Assembly (NCBI RefSeq): GCF_029193815.1
Contig: NZ_JARFVC010000006.1
Location: forward strand, 96,702-160,701
DNA length: 64,000 nucleotides
Reading direction: 5' to 3'
DNA from: Cytobacillus sp. S13-E01
GTDB lineage: Bacteria; Bacillota; Bacilli; Bacillales; Bacillaceae_L
Position numbers and translations under genes: made by a program. The notes below the pieces were generated by a model, which ran no database searches, had not been told where the DNA came from, and was given only the letters and a program-made list of their open reading frames with translations. Positions 17,442 to 24,871 of this stretch are shown piece by piece. How positions within the stretch are numbered: position 1 is the first letter of the stretch; each line of letters starts with the position of its first letter.

Positions 17442-18380
17442 TTATCGAATCGTACCATGTGGTAATATGGCATGTACTCCTTTAACACCATTAACTACTT
17501 GAGTTATTCTAAGATCAACTGCTACACTTGCTAACGCCGTTGCTTCGACTTTATTAATGTCAAAAAACTGTTGGATAAGTTGAACCATTTCATCAAGTGC
17601 TATTGCTGTTGCTTCATTTAAGTCTTCACTAAACCCAAATGTGACCCATCCCGCCGGAGTATTAGCTCTTGGCATATTCAACTCTATATCATCATGAACA
17701 ATTAACGTGAAATCAACTTGGTCCATTGGACACTCAATTGCTGTACCTGAGCTTTCACCGTCTCCTTGTAAGGCATGACCGTCCCCAATCGAGAATAATG
17801 CACCATCTACAGAAATAGGTAAAAATAAACTACTTCCTCTTACTAACTCTTTACAGTCTATGTTCCCACCACAATACCGAGGTGGGGGTGTAGGATGTGT
17901 ACCAGGCTCTTTTGGAGCTACGCCCATTAATCCCATAAAAGGAGAGAGTCCAACATGAAACTTATTTTTACCTATTTGACAGCTACCTGTCATGGTCGTG
18001 GAATTAAGGTCCCAGTCGACTTGAAGCCTCTCGGTATTTGAAATGCCAAGTTTCTCGTTTTGCCAGTTTTTAATGCCACCGGCCCAATTTCGTCCATACC
18101 ACCCAGGTACAATTTCATTTAATCTTACTTCTAAGACCATTCCAGCTTTGGCGTTGTTCACAGCAATTGGTCCAATCATTGGGTGACCAAGCTTATCCTC
18201 TTTCTCACGTGATTCAAAAACCACTCTTTCCTCATTTTTTGCTATGGAATATCCCCACTGAATATCAGGTGTTTTTAATTGAATGGAATCACCAGACTCG
18301 ACTGTCAATATAGGTTTATAGTCTTTTTTGAAGGAACCGTGAAGGTTTTGGGATTCTAGATCTAATTTATGTAACAACAA
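17442..18380 (-). CDS. acetamidase/formamidase family protein
   Basis: A 312-residue enzyme of the FmdA/AmdA family, which hydrolyses short amides such as formamide or acetamide to ammonia and the acid. Family blocks are visible: GHPMIGPIAVNNAKAGMVLEV, given here as GHPMIGPIAVNNA; FMGLMGVAPKEPGTHPT; PPPRYCGGNIDCKEL; SIGDGHALQGDGE. The conserved acidic and His residues in the last block form the metal site. It starts at TTG 18380 behind GGAG six bases upstream. No amide transporter is adjacent. Confidence 0.88.
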   Translation of the reverse strand: MLLHKLDLESQNLHGSFKKDYKPILTVESGDSIQLKTPDIQWGYSIAKNEERVVFESREKEDKLGHPMIGPIAVNNAKAGMVLEVRLNEIVPGWYGRNWAGGIKNWQNEKLGISNTERLQVDWDLNSTTMTGSCQIGKNKFHVGLSPFMGLMGVAPKEPGTHPTPPPRYCGGNIDCKELVRGSSLFLPISVDGALFSIGDGHALQGDGESSGTAIECPMDQVDFTLIVHDDIELNMPRANTPAGWVTFGFSEDLNEATAIALDEMVQLIQQFFDINKVEATALASVAVDLRITQVVNGVKGVHAILPHGTIR

Positions 18381-18460
18381 TAAGCACTCCTTCTTTTTAA
18401 GTATTATTTAGTATTTCGATCAAAGAAGAAAAAACCCTTTAAAATAGAAAACATCTACTC

Positions 18461-18961
18461 TTACAAAGGGAAAAATATATGGATCGTAAAAATAATTGTA
18501 AAAGAAAACGCCATGATACGGTGAAACTTTTTCCGAAATCCAGAAGCCTTTTTGTGCCGTAAGTTTCCTGCGTAAAGTGTAACAGCTAGTAATAAGAGGG
18601 CAAGGTACCCACTCACTAGTTTCCCGTGGCCAAAACCAATTCGTTCTCCAACATTGATAAGCATTACCACTCCATGGATGAGAATGAAAAAAGATCCAAT
18701 TAAAGCAAGTGGAATATGGGCTTTCATCATTTTTCGAGAAAGTTTCGCTAACATAAGTTTTACTTTTCGAACACGTGTTTTCCGTATCACAAAAAAAATA
18801 AAATACATATTAACATTAATCAGAAACAAGATGATACTAATTTGTGCTAACAATTGACCAAAAGTTACAATACTAGAGGCTTGTGTTTGGAATAGCCAAA
18901 TAAACAGTCCTGTCATGACTACAAAAGCTATATTAGCAAGTATCCAAATGTAATAGGGCAT
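18461..18961 (-). CDS. four- or five-helix membrane protein, uncharacterised
   Basis: A 166-residue membrane protein. Helices lie near residues 4-26, 34-57, 80-102, 113-130 and 142-160. Helix 3 (KAHIPLALIGSFFILIHG) and the last helix (FHRIMAFSFTIIFTIHIFFP) each carry a pair of His spaced as in b-type haem-binding four-helix proteins, so a ferric-reductase or cytochrome b-like role is possible. This is an inference only. ATG 18961 follows AAAAGGAGGCTTTTT; the frame extends further upstream without a ribosome-binding site. Confidence 0.65.
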   Translation of the reverse strand: MPYYIWILANIAFVVMTGLFIWLFQTQASSIVTFGQLLAQISIILFLINVNMYFIFFVIRKTRVRKVKLMLAKLSRKMMKAHIPLALIGSFFILIHGVVMLINVGERIGFGHGKLVSGYLALLLLAVTLYAGNLRHKKASGFRKKFHRIMAFSFTIIFTIHIFFPL

Positions 18962-19045
18962 AAAAAGCCTCCTTTTTGAGAGGTCACTATAAATAGTTTC
19001 CTTCCTTTGTAAATTATATCTTTTCCAAAGTCCAAATTGCATTCA

Positions 19046-19312
19046 TTATGGGAAATACAACTCAACCCATCGTTTCCCTCGGGATAAGACAAAATAGTCT
19101 TTAAAATCCCTTGATATTTTAAAATGAAAATATTTACTGAGGTCCAAGCTACACAAAAGATTAGAATCATTTTTGAATACTAGATTGCTCCCCTTACTAT
19201 CAATCTCACCAAAATAGAAGCCATCTCTTTTGATTAACTCTTCATCATCATAAAAATTTATAACAACTTGTCGGTTCTTAAACTGTCTTAAATGTTTTAG
19301 GATAGTCAACAT
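19046..19312 (-). CDS. small protein coupled to the CGCGG peptide gene
   Basis: An 88-residue soluble protein, starting MLTILKHLRQFKNRQVVINF and ending WVELYFP, with alternating beta strands (VVINFYDDEEL, DGFYFGEID, SNLVFKND). Its ATG overlaps the stop of the upstream CGCGG gene in ATGTTGA, so the two are translationally coupled and probably functionally linked. I do not recognise the family; the small all-beta pattern could be Sm-like. It would be expressed from the FNR-type promoter at 19618. Confidence 0.6.
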   Translation of the reverse strand: MLTILKHLRQFKNRQVVINFYDDEELIKRDGFYFGEIDSKGSNLVFKNDSNLLCSLDLSKYFHFKISRDFKDYFVLSRGKRWVELYFP

Positions 19313-19566
19313 ATCTTCCACACTCTCAGAACATAGCCGCCACAACCACATTCGTTAATATATTTTAGCGCAATTGTCTCTCCAAATTCTTGTTGCAATA
19401 GTGAAGTAAGGTATTCTTCAGGCTTTCCGAACTTGCTCGGTGTCACTAAATTAACAAAATACCCACTGCCTGTTTGTTTGACTGCAGAAATAGCATCCTC
19501 GAGAATTAATGCAACATTTTCCTTATATTCTCCATGTTCTAAATCAATGGACCAGTCTTTTTCCAT
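19306..19566 (-). CDS. CGCGG-motif small protein (putative radical-SAM-modified RiPP family)
   Basis: An 86-residue protein whose C-terminus reads NECGCGGYVLRVWKIC, with CGCGG at residues 73-77. I recognise this as the family named CGCGG, proposed to be ribosomal peptides modified by a radical SAM/SPASM enzyme and found in haloarchaea and some Bacillaceae. The N-terminal part (SIDLEHGEYKENVALILEDA) is a helical leader-like region. No radical SAM gene of the SPASM type is next to it here. ATG 19566 follows GAGGTGAG. An FNR box at 19618-19633 lies where an activator of this gene would bind. Confidence 0.75.
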   Translation of the reverse strand: MEKDWSIDLEHGEYKENVALILEDAISAVKQTGSGYFVNLVTPSKFGKPEEYLTSLLQQEFGETIALKYINECGCGGYVLRVWKIC

Positions 19567-19617
19567 GATAGTATCTCACCTCATAACTATATTAAAATAT
19601 AGGATGTAATCATTTTC

Positions 19618-19633
19618 TGTGATGTACATCACC
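19618..19633 (-). promoter_or_regulatory. FNR/CRP-type box upstream of the CGCGG gene
   Basis: TGTGATGTACATCACC matches TGTGA-N6-TCACA at all but the last base. A minus-strand -10 (TAATAT, 19589-19594) puts the centre about 43 bases before the transcription start, the position of a class II activator. Confidence 0.7.
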
Positions 19634-19655
19634 CCAAGCAGAGTGAATTAACCTA

Positions 19656-19698
19656 TGTGATAAGTATCACAAAAATGTTGAGAGTATTCGTTTATAAT
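19656..19698 (+). promoter_or_regulatory. perfect FNR/CRP-type box and -10 of the Mrp gene
   Basis: TGTGATAAGTATCACA (19656-19671) is a perfect TGTGA-N6-TCACA palindrome. TATAAT at 19693-19698 predicts a start near 19705, so the box centre is at -41.5, exactly the class II position of FNR-activated promoters. Confidence 0.8.
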
Positions 19699-19730
19699 TC
19701 AACTATAGTGTGAAAGGAGTGTTTAGAAAA

Positions 19731-20453
19731 ATGTTATCAGGACAAGTAATTGCTATAACAAGTGGTAAGGGTGGAGTTGGTAAATCGACTGTTTCAGTAA
19801 ATCTAGCACTTTCTCTTGCAAGATTAGGGAAAAGTGTTGCGCTTATAGATTTAGATATTTATGGTTTTAGTATTCCAAAACTATTGAACATTTCATATAA
19901 ACCGAAAACATTTAATGGGAAAATAATTCCTGTAGAATCTCATGGGGTAAAAGTTATGTCGATGGGGTTTTTGTTAGGTGGTAATGATCCTGTTGTGTGG
20001 AGAGGACCTATGCTTGGAAAAATGGTCGAACATTTCACAAAAGATGTAATCTGGGGCGAGTTAGATTATGTCATCCTTGATTTACCACCAGGTACTGGTG
20101 ATGTGGCACTAGATATGCACCAAATGATTCCTCAAAGTAAGGAGATCATTGTTACAACCCCACATCCAGCTGCGACCTTTGTTGCCGAACGTGCTGGAAC
20201 AATGGCTATTAAATCAAATCATGAAGTATTAGGTGTAGTTGAAAATATGTCATACTTTACACCACCAAACTCGACTGAAAAATATTCAATATTTGGTGAA
20301 GGTGGAGGAGACAAACTAGCAGAGGCGTTAAACTCTGAAGTGTTAGCAAAGCTACCTATTGAGCCACCATCATCTAATGACACGCCAGCTATTTATGATG
20401 AACATTCTTTATTATTTGAGCATTATATGGAACTTGCCAAGAAATTACTATAG
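19731..20453 (+). CDS. Mrp/NBP35-family P-loop ATPase (ApbC-like)
   Basis: A 240-residue ATPase of the Mrp/NBP35/ApbC group, which carry or assemble Fe-S clusters. The deviant Walker A SGKGGVGKST starts at residue 11, the switch is LIDLDIYGFSIPKLL, and LDLPPGTGDVALDM is the family signature. It is shorter than housekeeping Mrp (about 350 residues) because the N-terminal MIP18 domain is absent, and I do not see the C-terminal CxxC pair, so it may be a specialised paralogue. ATG 19731 has AAGGAG upstream. Its promoter carries a perfect FNR box, so it is probably induced when oxygen is low. Confidence 0.88.
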   Translation: MLSGQVIAITSGKGGVGKSTVSVNLALSLARLGKSVALIDLDIYGFSIPKLLNISYKPKTFNGKIIPVESHGVKVMSMGFLLGGNDPVVWRGPMLGKMVEHFTKDVIWGELDYVILDLPPGTGDVALDMHQMIPQSKEIIVTTPHPAATFVAERAGTMAIKSNHEVLGVVENMSYFTPPNSTEKYSIFGEGGGDKLAEALNSEVLAKLPIEPPSSNDTPAIYDEHSLLFEHYMELAKKLL

Positions 20454-20570
20454 AAGACATAATAAATGAGGACTGAGCCATTCAGTTCCTTATTCTTTTA
20501 ATCTTTAGGACAAAGGTATATTCCCGATAAAAGTTTTAACAACTATCAGAACTTCCTATTTTAAAGGCAA

Positions 20571-20611
20571 AAGAGCCTGACCCAAGATGATGTACCCTGA
20601 ACCAGGCTCTT
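20571..20611 (-). terminator. terminator of the AtoE gene
   Basis: AAGAGCCTG and CAGGCTCTT form a 9-bp stem with a long loop, followed by TTTT on the minus strand. Confidence 0.7.
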
Positions 20612-20622
20612 ATATTTTTCGT

Positions 20623-21948
20623 TTAGAAGAAAAGTAGTCCAAGAGAAATAACGATACCACTTACGAATAACACAATTGTACAGAATCCCATAATGTCTTT
20701 TGCCTTAAGTCCTGCAATCGCTAGTGCCGGTAATGCCCAGAAAGGTTGAATTAAGTTCGTCCAAGCATCCCCCCAAGCAACTGCCATAGCTGTTTTAGCG
20801 ATTGAAACATCAAGTGCCTTTGCGGCCTCTAACATGATAGGTGCTTGAACAGCCCATTGCCCTCCACCTGAAGGGACGAAAAAGTTAACAATCCCTGCAC
20901 TAATAAATGCGAAAAATGGGAAGGTAAATTCATTTGAGATACCAACAAATGCTTCTGACATAACAGCCGCAAGCCCAGATGCGGTCATCATCCCCATAAT
21001 CCCTGCATAAAAAGGGAATTGTACGATAATTCCACTAGCCCCTTTAACTGCTTGCATGACAGAGTCTAGGAATCTCTTTGGAGTGCCATGGAACAGGATT
21101 CCTAGGAATAAGAATAAAAAGTTAACAATGTTTAAGTTTAATGAAAAACCACTATTAGCAAAATAATAAACTAAAAATGCTAAACCAAGTAAGCCGGTTA
21201 CTAGAGAAACAATAAAACTATTTTCAAGTCGATCTGCAGGAGTCACAGACCCTTTTTCAATCGTAGCAGCCTGTAGGTTTGGTCCATCATCTAATATTGA
21301 TTTGTCGACTGTTACCGTTTCTTCCCTTTTAGGCATCATTAAACGGTTTAGAACTGGAAGAATAAGAAAAAGTGCCAATACGATTATAACGTTAAATGTT
21401 GCAAAAATCGTCTGACTAGTTGGTATGATCCCTATTAGATCTTGAGAAAAATGACCTTCTGTTGCAATTGTCAGTGGTATCGAACCTGAAAATCCGCCAT
21501 GCCAGACAATGAAACCGCTGTAAGCGCTTGCAATCAGGAGGCGATAATCTACATTCTTAACCTGTTTAGCTAATTCCTTAGCGAATAAAGCTCCAATAAC
21601 TAGACCAAAGCCCCAGTTTATCCAACTAGCAATAACTGAAACAATTGTTACAATAATAATCGCTTGACCAGGTGTTTTTGCAGTACTTGCTAATGCACCC
21701 AATCCTTTTTTGAATACTGGACTACTCGCTAAAACAAATCCAGTAACTAATACAAGTACCATTTGCATGGAAAAAGCCAATAAACTCCAAAATCCATCAC
21801 CCCAATACTGCACCATGTTCATTACAGTACTATCTGTGAAAATAAGACCTAATCCAAGCACAACAAATGTCAAAATGACAACAAATAAAAATGGGTCTGG
21901 CAAATAACGTTGCATGAGTCGATTAAAAAAACTAATGACTGCTCTCAT
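20623..21948 (-). CDS. atoE: short-chain fatty acid transporter (AtoE family)
   Basis: A 441-residue membrane protein with about 12 helices of the AtoE/TIGR00366 family, which takes up short-chain fatty acids such as acetoacetate or butyrate. Clear family blocks are RYLPDPFLFVVILTFVV at the N-terminus, SAYSGFIVWHGGFSGSIPLT in the middle and FFVPSGGGQWAVQAPI near 365, then AWGDAWTNLIQPFWALP. ATG 21948 follows AAGGGAGAATAAAAA. No acyl-CoA transferase is adjacent, so the exact substrate is open. It is a single-gene unit. Confidence 0.9.
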   Translation of the reverse strand: MRAVISFFNRLMQRYLPDPFLFVVILTFVVLGLGLIFTDSTVMNMVQYWGDGFWSLLAFSMQMVLVLVTGFVLASSPVFKKGLGALASTAKTPGQAIIIVTIVSVIASWINWGFGLVIGALFAKELAKQVKNVDYRLLIASAYSGFIVWHGGFSGSIPLTIATEGHFSQDLIGIIPTSQTIFATFNVIIVLALFLILPVLNRLMMPKREETVTVDKSILDDGPNLQAATIEKGSVTPADRLENSFIVSLVTGLLGLAFLVYYFANSGFSLNLNIVNFLFLFLGILFHGTPKRFLDSVMQAVKGASGIIVQFPFYAGIMGMMTASGLAAVMSEAFVGISNEFTFPFFAFISAGIVNFFVPSGGGQWAVQAPIMLEAAKALDVSIAKTAMAVAWGDAWTNLIQPFWALPALAIAGLKAKDIMGFCTIVLFVSGIVISLGLLFF

Positions 21949-22156
21949 TTTTTATTCTCCCTTCTTATTGGTTACCTCTAATACCTAGTAATATTTCTAC
22001 AAAATTCGTAATATTCCTTTTTTAGAATTTAAAAAAGTAGTAAAGTGCCAAAGAAAGGGAAAGATTATTTAGACTTTTATGAATATATGATATATTTATT
22101 TAAAGGTAAGAAAGCAAGAATTACTGAACTATATCCATAATTAAGGGGGAATACAC

Positions 22157-23404
22157 ATGTCAGCGCAATATCCAATTGAAGAAGTAAGAAGTCAATTTCC
22201 AGCATTAAACCGTGAATATAAAGGTAAGAAGGCAATTTACCTAGATGGACCTGGTGGTTCACAAGTTGTGCAATCGGTTATTGCTGCAATGTCGGGATAT
22301 ATGGAAAAAGGTGGAGCTAACTTACATGGGCAGTTCCCATCAAGTGTTGAAACAGAAGAACATATTGCAAATGCCCGTGAAGCAATTGCGGATCTAGTGG
22401 GCGCAGATCCAGATGAGGTTGCATTTGGACAAAACTCGACGTCACTAGCATTTTCAATTGCACGCTCACTAAGTTCCTTATGGTCAATAGATGATAACAT
22501 TGTAGTGACTGAAATGGACCATCGTGCCAATGTTGATAGTTGGGTGACAGCGGCAACCGACAAGGATTTGGATGTACGGTTTATTCCCGTTGATACTGCC
22601 AGTTTAACACTTGACCTTTCAAATCTAGACAAAATAATTACCGATAACACGAAGCTAGTCGCAGTTACTTTGGCATCAAACGCAGTTGGTACAATTACCG
22701 ATATCGAAAAAATAACAGAACGCGCACAGGAAGTTGGAGCGATTGTTGTGGTTGATGCCGTACACGCTGTTCCCCACTTTAAAATAAACCGAGATGAAAT
22801 AGGTGCCGATATCCTTTTATGCTCAGCTTATAAATTTTTTGGACCACATGTTGGGATTGCGATCATTAAGAAAAATTTATTTGAAAAGCTCCCAGTATAC
22901 AAATTAAATCCTGCACCTACATACATTCCAGATAAACTAGAAACAGGAACACAAAACCATGAAGCAATAGCTGCAATTCCAGCCGCCATTGGTTTTATCG
23001 CAAGTCTGGGGAGTGGTTCGACAAGAAGAGAAAAGCTAGTAAATGGGTATGAAAGAATAGAAGAGTATGAAAATAAATTGGCAAGAAAATTACGAAAGGG
23101 ATTAGCTGCCATTCCTGAAGTAACACTTTTTCAATCAGGTGAAGCTACACCAAAAACACCGACAATTGCATTTGTCATTGACGGCTTTGCGCCAAGTGAA
23201 GTATGTAAATGGTTGGCTAATGAGCATGCGATTTTTATTGCAGATGGCCATTTCTACGCCAGTACCTTAGGGGATAAATTAGGGGTTAATAAAACCGGTG
23301 GTTGGATTCGGGCAGGTCTGGCTCCATATAATAGTGAGGAAGAAATCGATCTTTTCCTCGAAGCTATTCAAAGTTTGATTTCTATGAAGCTAACAATTAA
23401 ATAA
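22157..23404 (+). CDS. cysteine desulfurase-like class V aminotransferase
   Basis: A 415-residue PLP enzyme of the class V aminotransferase fold, of the cysteine-desulfurase-like type (TIGR01976). The cofactor Lys is K226 in CSAYKFFGPH, with D200 and H203 in VVVDAVHAVPH; YLDGPGGSQ at 28 and TGTQNHEAIA near 262 are typical. The mobile Cys loop of NifS/SufS is not obvious, so desulfurase activity is doubtful; selenocysteine lyase or another alpha-elimination is possible. ATG 22157 follows AAGGGGGAATACAC. Confidence 0.85.
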   Translation: MSAQYPIEEVRSQFPALNREYKGKKAIYLDGPGGSQVVQSVIAAMSGYMEKGGANLHGQFPSSVETEEHIANAREAIADLVGADPDEVAFGQNSTSLAFSIARSLSSLWSIDDNIVVTEMDHRANVDSWVTAATDKDLDVRFIPVDTASLTLDLSNLDKIITDNTKLVAVTLASNAVGTITDIEKITERAQEVGAIVVVDAVHAVPHFKINRDEIGADILLCSAYKFFGPHVGIAIIKKNLFEKLPVYKLNPAPTYIPDKLETGTQNHEAIAAIPAAIGFIASLGSGSTRREKLVNGYERIEEYENKLARKLRKGLAAIPEVTLFQSGEATPKTPTIAFVIDGFAPSEVCKWLANEHAIFIADGHFYASTLGDKLGVNKTGGWIRAGLAPYNSEEEIDLFLEAIQSLISMKLTIK

Positions 23405-23410
23405 CTAATC

Positions 23411-23452
23411 GGGGCCTGACCGTCGGTGTTAACATACCGAGGGGCAGGCCCT
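23411..23452. terminator. hairpin between convergent genes
   Basis: GGGCCTG...TCGGT and ACCGAGGGGCAGGCCC form a long stem with internal mismatches around GTTAACAT. The T tracts are weak on both sides. Confidence 0.6.
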
Positions 23453-23456
23453 AAAA

Positions 23457-24149
23457 TTATGGTTTCGCTAGTCGCTTCAGAGCATCTAGGTCTAATATTT
23501 GAACATCTCTTTGTCCCTTCATGGAGATAATCTTCCCTGCTACTAAGGTAACTAATTTACGACTAATCGTTTCAGGCGTCGTTCCGATTAAGGAAGCAAG
23601 CAGCTTTTTTGAAATAGGAAGCTTAAAATTCCCACTTTTCGCTTTATCACTAAAAAGAAGCAGTACAGAAGCTAGACGACGTTCAACCTCCATTAAACTT
23701 AATATACTCATCCACTCATCAGCTTGATGTAATCGCTCGTTTAATGCCAGTATGTAGCGAAATGACATATCAGGATTTCGTTCCAATGTTTTCAAAAAAT
23801 CACCTTTATTTATTGTATAAACTTCTGTGGAATCAATTGCTTCTGCATTTGCGTAATGATTTTCAGTTTGTAATAAGGCTGATTGTCCAAAAAAATCACC
23901 AGGAAACAATAAACGGACAATTTGTTCTTTGCCATCCTCTGAAACCTTCGTAATTTTGATTAAGCCTTTATAGACAATATAAAGCGTTTCTGATGGATCA
24001 CCTTCTCTAAAGATAAAGTCTCCTTTACGAAAAACGAGTTTGTTGAACACTTTCTGTAAAGTTTGAACTTCTTCAGATTTCAATCCCTGAAAAATTGGTA
24101 TAAGACTAATAAAAGATGTATCTTGGTCACAACTTTGTTCACAGGGCAT
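23457..24149 (-). CDS. Crp/Fnr-family regulator, FNR-type recognition helix
   Basis: A 230-residue regulator: cyclic-nucleotide-type beta barrel (residues 20-130), dimer helix (about 130-160) and winged helix (170-230). The recognition helix reads TPETISRKL with ETISR at 193-197, identical to the Glu-x-x-Ser-Arg of E. coli FNR that reads TTGAT half-sites. Only C3 and C7 are present (MPCEQSCDQD), so a classic four-ligand 4Fe-4S site is not apparent. ATG 24149 follows GGAAGGTG; the longer frame has no ribosome-binding site. A perfect FNR box lies upstream, suggesting autoregulation, and matching boxes sit at 19618 and 19656. Confidence 0.9.
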   Translation of the reverse strand: MPCEQSCDQDTSFISLIPIFQGLKSEEVQTLQKVFNKLVFRKGDFIFREGDPSETLYIVYKGLIKITKVSEDGKEQIVRLLFPGDFFGQSALLQTENHYANAEAIDSTEVYTINKGDFLKTLERNPDMSFRYILALNERLHQADEWMSILSLMEVERRLASVLLLFSDKAKSGNFKLPISKKLLASLIGTTPETISRKLVTLVAGKIISMKGQRDVQILDLDALKRLAKP

Positions 24150-24229
24150 TTTTTCACCTTCCAATTTTTCTCTGATAGTAAAACACAATAATAATTTTAT
24201 CATCTTAAGAGATCATTTTTTATTAAAAC

Positions 24230-24243
24230 TTGATTTGCATCAA
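24230..24243 (-). promoter_or_regulatory. perfect FNR box upstream of the Fnr-type gene
   Basis: TTGATTTGCATCAA is a perfect TTGAT-N4-ATCAA. With a minus-strand -10 TAAGAT (24202-24207) its centre falls at -41.5. It fits autoregulation by the adjacent regulator. Confidence 0.75.
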
Positions 24244-24334
24244 GGCTATATTACTAATTATTTCTTATGATTAGATTACCATAAATGGAGTGCATATTGC
24301 CCGAGAGAATCGATAATGTACTTCATTCTTTTTT

Positions 24335-24496
24335 AAAAGATAAGAAAGTATAAAAGTTTGTACCTAGTTTTAATGTCTAGCTCCGGGCGCCATCGACTCT
24401 ATGGTATAAGCCAATCCGTCCGGAAGGTAAAGAACAACCTTCCAGCAGGCTTGTCTTATGCTTGTCGCCGATAAGCGGGCGCCCTGCGCTTTTCTT
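24335..24496. repeat. palindromic repeat, tandem copy A
   Basis: The unit starts AAAAGATAAGAAAGTATAAA, includes GTCTAGCTCCGGGCGCCATC and GGTATAAGCC, and ends GATAAGCGGGCGCCCTGCGC then TTTTCTT. Its middle holds a private hairpin (GGAAGGTAAAGAACAACCTTCC). It abuts copy B with no spacer. Confidence 0.9.
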
Positions 24497-24658
24497 AAAA
24501 GGTAAGAAAGTATAAAAGTTTGTACCTAGTTTTAATGTCTAGCTCCGGGCGCCATCGACTCTATGGTATAAGCCATTTCCTTTAAGAAGGAAAAACCACC
24601 TTCTTAAAGGAACCGTCTTATGCTTGTCGCCGATAAGCGGGCGCCCTGCGCTTTTCTT
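24497..24658. repeat. palindromic repeat, tandem copy B
   Basis: This is nearly identical to copy A over both outer thirds, but the central hairpin is different (CCTTTAAGAAGG with CCTTCTTAAAGG). Conserved ends with exchanged centres are the pattern of this repeat. The remaining 200 bases before odhA hold only an AT-rich promoter region. Confidence 0.9.
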
Positions 24659-24871
24659 AATTACTTTCTATAAATATTGAAGGTAGTGTTAGAAACCAAA
24701 TAATCAAGGGTATAATAATAAAAAATAATTTCTATTAAACCAAAGTTACATACACACATTACCTCACATTCAGAATGGTCATTGAATGTAATAATAATTA
24801 CTAATCGAACATAGAAACCGACTAGTGTGGGGATATTTACACCTACACTTATATTTTGGGGGCATGGAAAC

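Noticed and set aside
22157..23404. Dedicated selenium-mobilising enzyme (NifS-like or Sec lyase) for the selenoproteins
   Set aside because: The fold fits, but the catalytic Cys loop is not apparent and the gene is not near the Sec loci. Too speculative for a separate finding.
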